Source: Pseudomonas sediminis (GTDB lineage Bacteria > Pseudomonadota > Gammaproteobacteria > Pseudomonadales > Pseudomonadaceae). From it: a stretch of DNA of 64,000 nt. The notes beneath the pieces are model-generated. The model was not told where the DNA came from and made no database searches. It worked only from the letters and a program-made list of their open reading frames with translations. The stretch spans positions 682,001-746,000 of the forward strand of contig NZ_NIQU01000001.1 of NCBI RefSeq assembly GCF_002741105.1, written 5' to 3'. A program made the position numbers and the translations under genes. Below, one piece after another: positions 1 to 7,774 of this stretch. Each line of letters opens with the position of its first letter. Positions within the stretch are counted from its first letter, which is position 1.

Positions 1-1
1 T

Positions 2-1057
2 CGCCTCGAATGCATCGGCCGCATGCCGGCAGTAGTGCGCGGCGACGAGAAGCGCGTGCGGCAGATCCTGATCAATCTGCTGGGCAATGCAGTGCGTTTC
101 ACCGAGCGCGGCGAGGTATGCCTGCGCGTCGGCTACATGCGCGAGACAGCCACCTTCGAAATCATCGACACCGGTATCGGCATCGCTGCGGAGCAGATCG
201 AACGCATCTTCCAGCCCTTCGAACGCGGCGACCTGATGCGCCAGGACAACGGTGTCGGCCTCGGCCTGACCATCACCCGCATGCTCACCTCGTTGATGGG
301 CGGCGAGCTCTCGGTGCACAGCGAACCCGGTCAGGGCACGCGCTTTCAGGTGCGCCTGTTCCTTTCCGAGGTGCGCGTACCGCAGGCGGTGGTGCACGTC
401 GAACACGACATCACCGGCTACCAGGGCGAGCGCCGTCTGATTCTGGTGGTGGACGATCACCTCGAACATCGCCGCGTGCTCGCTGGCATGCTCGAGCCGC
501 TGGGCTTCGAGGTGATTCAGGCCGCCAGCGGCCAGGAGGCAATTCGCCAGGTAGCGCTGCATAACCCGGCACTTATCCTGATGGACCTGTCCATGCCGCA
601 GATGGACGGTTGGGAAACCAGTCGCCTGATCCGCCGTAACACGCAGTGCCGGGCGCCAATTATCGTTATCTCCGCCAACGCCTTCACCGACGACCGCGAA
701 CGCAGCATCGCCGCGGCCTGCGACGACTACCTGGCCAAACCGGTGTACACCCCACAGTTGCTCGAACGCATCCAGCATCAGCTCAGCCTGAGCTGGCTGC
801 GCCGCACCCAGGAACAACCGCCGCGGCCCGCGGCCATGACATTGCCGGGCAGCGACGATCTGCAGGCACTGCGCGAACTGGGTGCCCTGGGCTACGTGCG
901 CGGCATCCAGCAACGCCTGGACGACATCGACCAGCGTGACCCGGCCTGCGCCAGCTTCACCGCCACCTTGCGTCTGCTGGTGAAGAACTTCCAGCTCGAC
1001 GAATTCAACCGCCAACTGAAGGAGGCCGAACATGAATGCGCCGTTCCCCCAGCCTGA
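2..1057 (+). CDS. Hybrid sensor histidine kinase / response regulator, C-terminal part (5' truncated by window edge)
   Basis: The frame is open to the left edge, so the sensor and dimerisation domains lie outside the window. What remains begins inside the HATPase_c domain: the N box (NLLGNAVRF), the G1 box (DTGIGI) and the G2 box (GVGLGLTITR, about nt 251-280) are present, so the ATP-binding part looks intact. A receiver domain follows, with VVDDH and a phospho-acceptor Asp in LILMDLSMP (nt 584-586) and the conserved Lys in LAKP. The C-terminal tail of about 85 residues has no recognised domain. Its stop overlaps the start of the LuxR-type regulator by 26 nt, so the two are translationally coupled and probably one two-component system. 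The signal sensed cannot be told from this fragment. Confidence 0.9.
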   Translation, partial: RLECIGRMPAVVRGDEKRVRQILINLLGNAVRFTERGEVCLRVGYMRETATFEIIDTGIGIAAEQIERIFQPFERGDLMRQDNGVGLGLTITRMLTSLMGGELSVHSEPGQGTRFQVRLFLSEVRVPQAVVHVEHDITGYQGERRLILVVDDHLEHRRVLAGMLEPLGFEVIQAASGQEAIRQVALHNPALILMDLSMPQMDGWETSRLIRRNTQCRAPIIVISANAFTDDRERSIAAACDDYLAKPVYTPQLLERIQHQLSLSWLRRTQEQPPRPAAMTLPGSDDLQALRELGALGYVRGIQQRLDDIDQRDPACASFTATLRLLVKNFQLDEFNRQLKEAEHECAVPPA

Positions 1058-1739
1058 GTCGTGCTCGCCCGCCAGCCTGTCGGCCGAGCGCGGCATCATC
1101 CTCATCGTCGACGACACGCCAGACAACCTCGCGCTGCTTTCCGACGCGCTCGACGATGCCGGCTACATGGTACTGGTGGCGCTGGACGGTGCCAGCGCGC
1201 TGGGGCGCATCCAGCGGCGCAGGCCAGACCTGATCCTGCTCGATGCGATGATGCCGGGGCTGGACGGTTTCGAGACCTGCAGGCGTATCAAGGCCGAGCC
1301 GAGCAGCGCCGATATCCCCGTGCTGTTCATGACCGCCCTGACCGACAGCGAGCACGTGGTGCAGGGCTTCGAAGCCGGCGGCATCGACTACGTGACCAAG
1401 CCGATCAACCCCGAGGAAGTGCTCGCCCGCGTCGCCTCGCACCTGCGCACCGCGCGCATACTCCAGGCCGCGCGTGCTGCATCGAAACCCGTCAGCCTCA
1501 GCCTCGACGACGCCCCGGCGCATGCCAAACTATCAGCGCGCTTCCAACTCACCGAGCGCGAGGTGCAGGTGCTGCGCTGGGTCGCCTGCGGCAAGACCAA
1601 CCGCGATATCGGCGACATCCTCGGCCTCAGCCCGCGCACGGTGAACAAGCACCTCGAGCATGTCTACGTGAAGCTCGGCGTAGAAACCCGCACCGCCGCC
1701 GCCTCGGTGGCGCTGGCAGCGATGAGCGAACGGGGATGA
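1032..1739 (+). CDS. Response regulator, REC + LuxR-type HTH
   Basis: A 235-residue two-component regulator. Residues about 20-140 are a receiver domain with the acidic pair VDD, phospho-acceptor Asp71 (LILLDAMMP), the switch Thr in FMTAL and Lys in VTKP. Residues about 170-235 are a LuxR/FixJ-type helix-turn-helix (LTEREVQVLRW, RTVNKHLEHVY). It should be phosphorylated by the upstream hybrid kinase, whose 3' end it overlaps, and then act as a DNA-binding regulator. No target operator could be identified in the window. The product is clear at family level, and no specific gene name is justified. Confidence 0.9.
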   Translation: MNAPFPQPESCSPASLSAERGIILIVDDTPDNLALLSDALDDAGYMVLVALDGASALGRIQRRRPDLILLDAMMPGLDGFETCRRIKAEPSSADIPVLFMTALTDSEHVVQGFEAGGIDYVTKPINPEEVLARVASHLRTARILQAARAASKPVSLSLDDAPAHAKLSARFQLTEREVQVLRWVACGKTNRDIGDILGLSPRTVNKHLEHVYVKLGVETRTAAASVALAAMSERG

Positions 1740-1746
1740 TCTCCGC

Positions 1747-1799
1747 GTAGGGCGGGTGCAACCCGCCATTGCCAAACCGGCGGGTTTCACCCGCCCTAC
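1747..1799. repeat. Inverted-repeat unit, GGGCGGGTGCAACCCGCC type
   Basis: A near-palindromic unit beginning GTAGGGCGGGTG and ending CACCCGCCCTAC, with inner arms ACCCGCC and GGCGGGT. It lies just after the stop of the response regulator. A related unit lies at 17254-17304 and a half copy near 2641-2662. It resembles the short REP-like units common in this part of Pseudomonas and can form a strong hairpin in RNA. Confidence 0.75.
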
Positions 1800-1816
1800 A
1801 GGATAAGTGAACACCC

Positions 1817-1872
1817 GTAGGGTGCGCCGTGCGCACCTGGGCAAAGGCGCTGGTGCGCGCAGCACACCCTAC
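1817..1872. repeat. Inverted-repeat unit, GTAGGGTGCGC type
   Basis: A second unit in the same gap, beginning GTAGGGTGCGCCGTGCGCACC and ending GCGCAGCACACCCTAC. A close relative with the same GTAGGGTGCGCC end occurs at 11807-11865, after fruR. A half copy (GCACCCTAC) lies near 28890. Confidence 0.7.
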
Positions 1873-1925
1873 GGATTGGCAATTTGGCTTAGAGTTGCAG
1901 CAATGCACCTGTCTTCGGAGCCGCC

Positions 1926-2633
1926 ATGCCCCATCCCAATATCGTCATTCTCACCGGCGCCGGTATCTCCGCCGAGAGCGGCATCCGCACCTTCCGCGCC
2001 GCTGACGGCCTCTGGGAAGACCACCGCATCGAAGAAGTGGCCACACCAGAAGGCTTTGCCCGCGATCCGGCACTGGTACAGCGCTTCTATGACATGCGCC
2101 GCGCGCAGTTGCGCGATCCGGCCATCGCGCCGAATGCCGGGCACCTGGCCCTGGCGGAGCTGGAGGCTGCCTGGCAGGGCGAGTTTCTGCTGGTCACGCA
2201 GAACGTCGACAACCTGCACGAACGCGCCGGCTCCAAACGCCTGCTGCACATGCACGGTGAGTTGCAGTCGATGCTGTGCAGCAATAGCCAGCAGCGTTTT
2301 CCGCTGCTGGACGACATGCCGGTCAGCCAGGCGTGCGCCTGCTGCGGCCTGAAGGGCACGCTGCGGCCGGATATCGTCTGGTTCGGCGAGATGCCCTATC
2401 ACATGGAGCGCATCTATGACGCGCTGGAGCAGTGCGAGCTGTTCGTCAGCATCGGCACCTCGGGCCATGTCTACCCGGCGGCGGGCTTCGTCGAACAGGC
2501 ACGCCAGGCCGGAGCGCATACGCTGGAAATAAATCTGGAGCCGAGCCAGGGCCATTCGCTGTTCACCGAGAAACGCTATGGCCCGGCCACCGAGCAATTG
2601 CCCCGCTGGGTGGCGGAGCTGTTAGCCGGCTGA
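1926..2633 (+). CDS. cobB: NAD-dependent protein deacylase, CobB-type sirtuin
   Basis: A sirtuin that removes acetyl and probably succinyl groups from lysines, using NAD. The NAD-binding motif GAGISAESGIRTFR is at residues 11-24, TQNVDNLH at 91-98, and the catalytic His110 lies in HGE. Tyr55 and Arg58 form the Y-x-x-R motif that marks class III (desuccinylating) sirtuins. The Cys cluster is reduced: Cys118 and Cys137-139-140 are seen, as in E. coli CobB. Length (235 aa) and the C-terminal GTSGHVYPAAGF and LEPSQ motifs also match E. coli CobB. It is monocistronic, between two repeat-containing gaps. Confidence 0.9.
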   Translation: MPHPNIVILTGAGISAESGIRTFRAADGLWEDHRIEEVATPEGFARDPALVQRFYDMRRAQLRDPAIAPNAGHLALAELEAAWQGEFLLVTQNVDNLHERAGSKRLLHMHGELQSMLCSNSQQRFPLLDDMPVSQACACCGLKGTLRPDIVWFGEMPYHMERIYDALEQCELFVSIGTSGHVYPAAGFVEQARQAGAHTLEINLEPSQGHSLFTEKRYGPATEQLPRWVAELLAG

Positions 2634-2699
2634 GAGAGAACGTAGCGCGGGTGAAACCCGCCAATACGCAAATGGCTGGCCGACAGCGCATTCCAACTC

Positions 2700-2765
2700 G
2701 TAGGAGCGGCTTCAGCCGCGAACAGCTTTCGCGGCTGAAGCGGAATGCCGCCCAACCGCTCCTAC
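2700..2765. repeat. Inverted-repeat unit, GTAGGAGCGGCTTCAGCCGCG type
   Basis: A near-perfect palindrome with GTAGGAGCGG at the left end and CCGCTCCTAC at the right, and inner arms GGCTTCAGCCGCGA and TCGCGGCTGAAGC. It sits between the convergent ends of cobB and the EF-hand membrane protein, where it could act as a bidirectional 3' hairpin. Related units are at 14873-14932 and 49538-49598. Confidence 0.75.
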
Positions 2766-2792
2766 AAAGGGCCCAACGCCCGGCAGGACCCT

Positions 2793-4973
2793 CTAACCGG
2801 CAGCGTCCTGAACAGGCGCTACTGCCTCAGCCGGCACCTGCGGCTCCGGGCTGAACACCCCATTGCTCCAGGCGTAATACCCCACGCCCAGCACGAGCAA
2901 CAGCGCGATGATCCAGGGCCACACCACCGGCTTGTTGGCATAGGGATCGCGCAGTGCGCGGTCGCTACCCTTGGGTATTGTCGCCATTTGCGTGAGCGCG
3001 GTGCCGAAGGGAATGCTGATGCGTGCCTGAGCATTCACCGCCCAGCCGTTACCATCGAGAATCGGCCCCAGACTGCGGCGGCGCAACTTGAACCAGGCCA
3101 GCAGCATGGCCGGCCCGGAGATGGCCAGCAGCACACAGATAAACAGCAATGGAACCTGCCACCAGACCAGCGACAGAATCCCCGTGACCACTGCCGCCAG
3201 CGCCGTGCCCAGGGCACCGACCGCCAGGCCGATGGCCGCGAAGATACCGGCAAATTTGGCGATATCGAATGCCGGGGTAGGCGTGGCGGCTGGCGCTGCA
3301 CCGGTTTCACCGACCTTGGCGGCGGTCTTGCTGACCATGTCGGCGTCACGACTGGCTGCAAGCTTCTGCACCTGATCGGAAACCAGCTTGGAAATACGTC
3401 GATACGGCGACCAGAACGCCTCGCGAATACTGATCGCGTGCTGTACCACCTTGACCACCGTGGCATCCCAGTCGTTACCATCGCGGTCGTAGAACAGTCC
3501 GTGGCGCCCCGCCTGCAAATCACCCTCGCTGCCGGCAGTCACCGCCACCACGATATTCAGGCTTTCCTTGCCGCGCACCGGCTCACCGCGACGGGTGCAG
3601 GCGCAGTAGAGCAGGAAGCAATCACTGGCCGCTGCCACCTTGGCGTGGGCTTCGACATTCTCGACCTCCACCACCAACTCGCAGCTCTTGCCGTCGATAT
3701 ACAGAACCCCGGCCTGGAACACGGCCTTCTCGTGACGCGAATAGAACGTCTGGAAGGACACGAAATTGCGCAGCAGTGTGACCAGGCCATGACGCAGGCG
3801 AATCAGCTTGTCCAGCTCGACCAACCCGTCCGCCGCTTCGGCCACGGTCTTGTCCTCTTCCACCAGCGCCAGCAGGCGCGCTTCGGCACCCTGCTCCACC
3901 AGCTCGAGAATACGGCCGCGTTCGAGAACCTCGGCAATCGCCACCTTCGGCGTATCGGCGCGCCAGGCCAGGTAGTTGCCACACAATGCGACCAGATGCT
4001 GCCACTGCTCGCGCGACAGGCTGTCCTGCTCGCCATACACCGGCACCACCACACGTTGGCGGAATTCATCGATTGCGCCCTGCCACGCCGGGTTGAGCCC
4101 CTTGCTCAGCGGCAGCTCGTCACCATGCTGCACCGTTGCCAACGGCAAGCCCGCTACCTCGCCGGCATTTGCCAGCGACAGCGATGCCAGACGCACCAGC
4201 TCCTCTTCCTTGGCATTCATCAAGGCGGCGGCGCGCGGATCGAACTCGGCCATGGCCACGCGGGTGAAGTAATCGTCGATCTTGGCGCGCACGGCGCTCA
4301 GCGCTTCAACCGCCGCAACCGTGCCTTCACCGAATGCATCCAGCCCCTGTTCGGCAGCACGTGCGTGCCAGGCATGCAGTTGACGCGCCTGATCGAAGAA
4401 AGAGGTGATCTGCTCGGCGCCGATGGCGGGCTCGCCACTGCGATCGGTCTTTGCCCCCAGGCAGGCGATGATGTCGGTGATGGCGGCCTTGAGCTCGGCA
4501 TCATCGGTCATGCTGGCCGGTACCAGGCCGTCGCCATTGGATTCGTGTGGCGGGAACAACTTCGCCAGATCCGCGGTGTCAGCCGGCGTCAGGCTCTCGG
4601 CATCGGACCGCCCGAGCACGCCCAGCAGGCGCCGCGCCGCCAGCCCCAGGCGTGTGCCTACGGCGTCGTCGGTGAGCGACGACAACTGCAGCGGTCCCTC
4701 CTGGAACAGCACGGCCGGATCACGCAGGCGTGCCAGCGTCCAATCCACCACATCGAGAATTTCCGGAGCACGGATACGACCGTCCTTGTTCAGGTCAATG
4801 TATTGCAGCATGCGCCGGTCCAGCTCCAGGTTGTTCACCGGGCAGGCCAGGCTGGCCCAGAGTTTCTGGTCCAGGCCGCGCAGGGCGACGAGATCCGCCG
4901 GGGTTTCAAGTTGCACCTGATCGAAGCCACCGGCACGGAAGAAGCGCCAGCGATGCGCGAGAGCTTGGGTCAT
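2793..4973 (-). CDS. EF-hand membrane protein of unknown function
   Basis: A protein of about 726 residues with no recognised enzymatic domain. Residues 60-71 form a textbook 12-residue EF-hand loop: Asp60, Asn62, Asp64, Gly65, Ile67, Glu71. A second, degenerate loop with the pattern E-x-N-x-D-G lies near residue 185. The long middle region is mostly helical. The C-terminal third holds three or four hydrophobic spans (two or three around KFAGIFAAIGLAVGAL to LAWFKL, one near WPWIIALLLVLGVGYYAW). This suggests a large cytoplasmic or periplasmic part anchored at its C-terminus. The start chosen is ATG at 4973, with AGGA 10 nt upstream; TTG at 4979 is an alternative. Calcium binding is inferred from the motif only. 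Confidence 0.8.
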   Translation of the reverse strand: MTQALAHRWRFFRAGGFDQVQLETPADLVALRGLDQKLWASLACPVNNLELDRRMLQYIDLNKDGRIRAPEILDVVDWTLARLRDPAVLFQEGPLQLSSLTDDAVGTRLGLAARRLLGVLGRSDAESLTPADTADLAKLFPPHESNGDGLVPASMTDDAELKAAITDIIACLGAKTDRSGEPAIGAEQITSFFDQARQLHAWHARAAEQGLDAFGEGTVAAVEALSAVRAKIDDYFTRVAMAEFDPRAAALMNAKEEELVRLASLSLANAGEVAGLPLATVQHGDELPLSKGLNPAWQGAIDEFRQRVVVPVYGEQDSLSREQWQHLVALCGNYLAWRADTPKVAIAEVLERGRILELVEQGAEARLLALVEEDKTVAEAADGLVELDKLIRLRHGLVTLLRNFVSFQTFYSRHEKAVFQAGVLYIDGKSCELVVEVENVEAHAKVAAASDCFLLYCACTRRGEPVRGKESLNIVVAVTAGSEGDLQAGRHGLFYDRDGNDWDATVVKVVQHAISIREAFWSPYRRISKLVSDQVQKLAASRDADMVSKTAAKVGETGAAPAATPTPAFDIAKFAGIFAAIGLAVGALGTALAAVVTGILSLVWWQVPLLFICVLLAISGPAMLLAWFKLRRRSLGPILDGNGWAVNAQARISIPFGTALTQMATIPKGSDRALRDPYANKPVVWPWIIALLLVLGVGYYAWSNGVFSPEPQVPAEAVAPVQDAAG

Positions 4974-5119
4974 CGACAAAAGATCCTTTCTTTATGAGGG
5001 CGACTGCGCCACGAAGCCAGCGAGATCCGTCGCTGCGCATAGGCGCACGGACCATTCAACAGACTCCTACTTCCCGGGCGCCGTTCAACTCAGTGTAACC
5101 GAGGCAACGGACCCTGCGC

Positions 5120-6841
5120 TTATTGCGCCCCAACCGCCAGCGGCTGCGCCTCGGGCTGCTTGATCAGCGCATACAGCACGCCGGTGAGCAGGCTGCCGGC
5201 GACGATGGCCAGCAGGTACAGCAGCGCATGGTTGATGGCGTTGGGAATCAGCAGCACGAACAGCCCGCCGTGCGGCGCCATCAGCTTGCAGCCGAAGTAC
5301 ATCGACAGTGCGCCGGTCAGCGCACCACCGGCAATGCTGGCCGGGATCACCCTCAGCGGGTCCTTCGCGGCGAACGGAATCGCTCCCTCGGAGATGAAGC
5401 ACAGCCCCAGCACCCCGGCCGCCTTGCCGGCCTGGCGCTCGCTCTGGGCGAACTTGCGTCGTGCCAGCACAGTGGCGATGGCCATGGCGATCGGCGGCAC
5501 CATGCCGCCGGCCATGGTCGCAGCCATCGGCGCATAGCTGCTCGACGCCAACAGACCGACCGAGAAGGCATAGGCCGCCTTGTTGATCGGCCCGCCGAGA
5601 TCCACGCACATCATGCCGCCGAGCAATGCGCCAAGCAGGATGGCATTGGTGCTGCCCATACTGTCGAGGAACTGGGTGAGCGACTGCAACACATCAGCCA
5701 CAGGACTGCCGACGACGTAGATCATCACCAGGCCGGTGATCAGGCTGGCCAGCAGCGGGATGATCAGAATCGGCTTGAGCGCCTCCAGACTGTCCGGCAA
5801 GCGCACCCAGCGGGCAATGGCCTTGGCTGAATAGCCGGCGATGAAGCCAGCGACGATACCGCCGATAAAACCGGCGCCCAGCGAGCTGGCGAGCAACCCA
5901 CCGATCATCCCTGGCGCCAGGCCAGGACGATCGGCGATGGAATAGGCGATGTAGCCGGCCAGCAGCGGCACCATCAGCTGGAACGCGGTCTCGCCGCCGA
6001 TCTTCATCAGCGCAGCGGCCAGGGTGCCCTCCTCCTTGAACGCCTCGATACCGAAGACGAACGACAGGGCGATCAGCAAGCCGCCCGCCACCACCATCGG
6101 CAGCATGTAGGACACGCCGGTGAGCAGGTGCTTGTAAGGGCCAGATTTCTCGCTGCTGGCCGCATTGCCTTCGGCAGGCGCGGCCTCGCTCAATGGTCGC
6201 GCCTCGCTCAAGGCCTTTTCCAGCGTCTGCTGCGGCTGCTTTAGCGCCACCCCGGTGCCACAGCGGTAGACCTTCTTGCCGGCAAAGCGGCTGGTATCCA
6301 CCTCGATATCGGTGGCCAGCAGCACGGCATCGGCAGCCGCGATGACGGCATCATCGAGCAGGTTGCGCGCACCGACCGAACCGCGGGTTTCCACCTGCAG
6401 GTCAAGGCCCATACGCAGCGCTGCCTGCTGTAGCGCTTCGGCAGCCATGAAGGTGTGCGCCACCCCGGTCGGGCAGGCGGTGACTGCGACTAGGCGGCGA
6501 CGACCACTGGGCACCGCCTCGGTGCTGTCAGCATGAGGCTGGGCGCGCTCGGCGGCGTCCTGCAGGAAACGCTGCGGGTCGGCCAGCGCCTCGGCCGGGG
6601 TGGCCTGCAGCAAGCGTTTGCCGGCGAAGCGGCTCAGCGGCAGCTCACCGGTCTTGACCACCAATACCCAGTCGGCAGCGGCGATCTCGGCCGCGCTCAA
6701 CGGCGAGCCAATCGCGCGTGCGTCATGCACCTCGACACGGGTTTGCCAGCCCAGCCGCTCGGCGGCGGCCTGCAGCAGGCGCGAACACAGCACGCTGGTA
6801 ACCTGGCCATTGGGGCAGGCGGTGACGATCAGCACATTCAT
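5120..6841 (-). CDS. fruA: PTS fructose transporter, EIIB'BC component
   Basis: The membrane permease of the fructose phosphotransferase system; it imports fructose as fructose-1-phosphate. It has two EIIB modules in tandem. The first (residues 1-95) starts VTACPNG with Cys9; the second has VTACPTGVAHTF with the phospho-acceptor Cys123. The EIIC membrane domain (about 230-565) carries many hydrophobic spans and the conserved GGPINKAAYAF segment. Length 573 aa, as in other pseudomonad FruA. It is the last gene of fruB-fruK-fruA, 12 nt after fruK. Phosphate should flow from FruB through Cys123 to the sugar. The first EIIB is usually regarded as non-essential for transfer. Confidence 0.95.
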   Translation of the reverse strand: MNVLIVTACPNGQVTSVLCSRLLQAAAERLGWQTRVEVHDARAIGSPLSAAEIAAADWVLVVKTGELPLSRFAGKRLLQATPAEALADPQRFLQDAAERAQPHADSTEAVPSGRRRLVAVTACPTGVAHTFMAAEALQQAALRMGLDLQVETRGSVGARNLLDDAVIAAADAVLLATDIEVDTSRFAGKKVYRCGTGVALKQPQQTLEKALSEARPLSEAAPAEGNAASSEKSGPYKHLLTGVSYMLPMVVAGGLLIALSFVFGIEAFKEEGTLAAALMKIGGETAFQLMVPLLAGYIAYSIADRPGLAPGMIGGLLASSLGAGFIGGIVAGFIAGYSAKAIARWVRLPDSLEALKPILIIPLLASLITGLVMIYVVGSPVADVLQSLTQFLDSMGSTNAILLGALLGGMMCVDLGGPINKAAYAFSVGLLASSSYAPMAATMAGGMVPPIAMAIATVLARRKFAQSERQAGKAAGVLGLCFISEGAIPFAAKDPLRVIPASIAGGALTGALSMYFGCKLMAPHGGLFVLLIPNAINHALLYLLAIVAGSLLTGVLYALIKQPEAQPLAVGAQ

Positions 6842-6853
6842 GGTGGGTGCCTC

Positions 6854-7774
6854 TTATTTTTCTAAAGGGTGCAATTGCACGGCCGCTTCGAAGCGGGCCA
6901 GTTGCTCGCGATCATGGATACCGAAGCCGATCTGAGTGACCGCTTGCGCCGCCACCGCCGTGGCCAGGCGCAACGTACGCTCGGCCGGCCAGCCTTCGAG
7001 CAGGCCGTGCAGGGTGGCCGCCAGCAGTGAGTCACCGGCACCGACCGTGCTGGCGACCTCGACACGCGGCGGTACGGCGCGCAGGGCGATGTCCGGGCCG
7101 TGCCAGTCGACACCGTCTGCGCCACGCGACAACAGCACGTGCTCGATACCCTGCGCACGCAGTGTCTGCACGGCGGCAGACAGGTCACTGCCGCACACGT
7201 CGGCCAGTTCTTCTTCGTTGGGTTTGATCAGCCAGGGGGCGGCGCCCAGGGCCGCTTGCAGGGCCGCGCCACTGCTATCGACCGCCAGCGGCACGCCGCT
7301 GGCCTTGATCCGCCGCAGCAGGCTGGCGAACCACTCAGGCGTCACGCCACGCGGCAGGCTGCCGGCCACCACCACGGCGTCATACCCGGCCAACAGCGGC
7401 TCCAGCTCGGCCTCAAGACGTTGCAGGTGCTCGGTCTCGACCTGTGGGCCGGGGCCGTTGAGATCGGTGATGCAACCATCGGCTTCAGCCAGCTTGATGT
7501 TGCTGCGCGTCTCGCCCGGCACACGGACGAACAGGTCGTGAAACCCGCGCTTGTGCATCAGGCTCTCGAACGGCGCGGCATTGGCGCGGCCGAGAAAGCC
7601 GCCGACGCTCAGGCTGTGTCCAAGGTCGGCCAGCACCTGGGCGACGTTCAGGCCCTTGCCGGCGGCGTGGCTGCGCAGCTCATGACAGCGGTTGATTGCG
7701 CCGGGCTGCAGGCGATCTAGGCGCAGGGTCAGGTCCAGCGCCGGGTTCAGGGTCAGGGTCAGAATTCGGGCCAT
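6854..7774 (-). CDS. fruK: 1-phosphofructokinase
   Basis: Phosphorylates fructose-1-phosphate to fructose-1,6-bisphosphate with ATP. It is a PfkB-family sugar kinase of 306 aa: N-terminal LTLNPALDLT, the substrate motif GKGLNVAQVLADLG, and near the C-terminus VGAGDSLLAATL, in which the Asp is the catalytic base. Its ATG overlaps the fruB stop in a TGATG junction (1 nt), which indicates translational coupling. It drains the F1P that would otherwise relieve Cra repression. Confidence 0.95.
   Translation of the reverse strand: MARILTLTLNPALDLTLRLDRLQPGAINRCHELRSHAAGKGLNVAQVLADLGHSLSVGGFLGRANAAPFESLMHKRGFHDLFVRVPGETRSNIKLAEADGCITDLNGPGPQVETEHLQRLEAELEPLLAGYDAVVVAGSLPRGVTPEWFASLLRRIKASGVPLAVDSSGAALQAALGAAPWLIKPNEEELADVCGSDLSAAVQTLRAQGIEHVLLSRGADGVDWHGPDIALRAVPPRVEVASTVGAGDSLLAATLHGLLEGWPAERTLRLATAVAAQAVTQIGFGIHDREQLARFEAAVQLHPLEK

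Noticed and set aside
2745..4997. A 750-codon open frame on the plus strand opposite the EF-hand membrane protein
   Set aside because: Its product is a repetitive His/Arg/Gln-rich sequence typical of an antisense shadow in GC-rich DNA; no ribosome site, no family. The minus-strand frame has structured domains.
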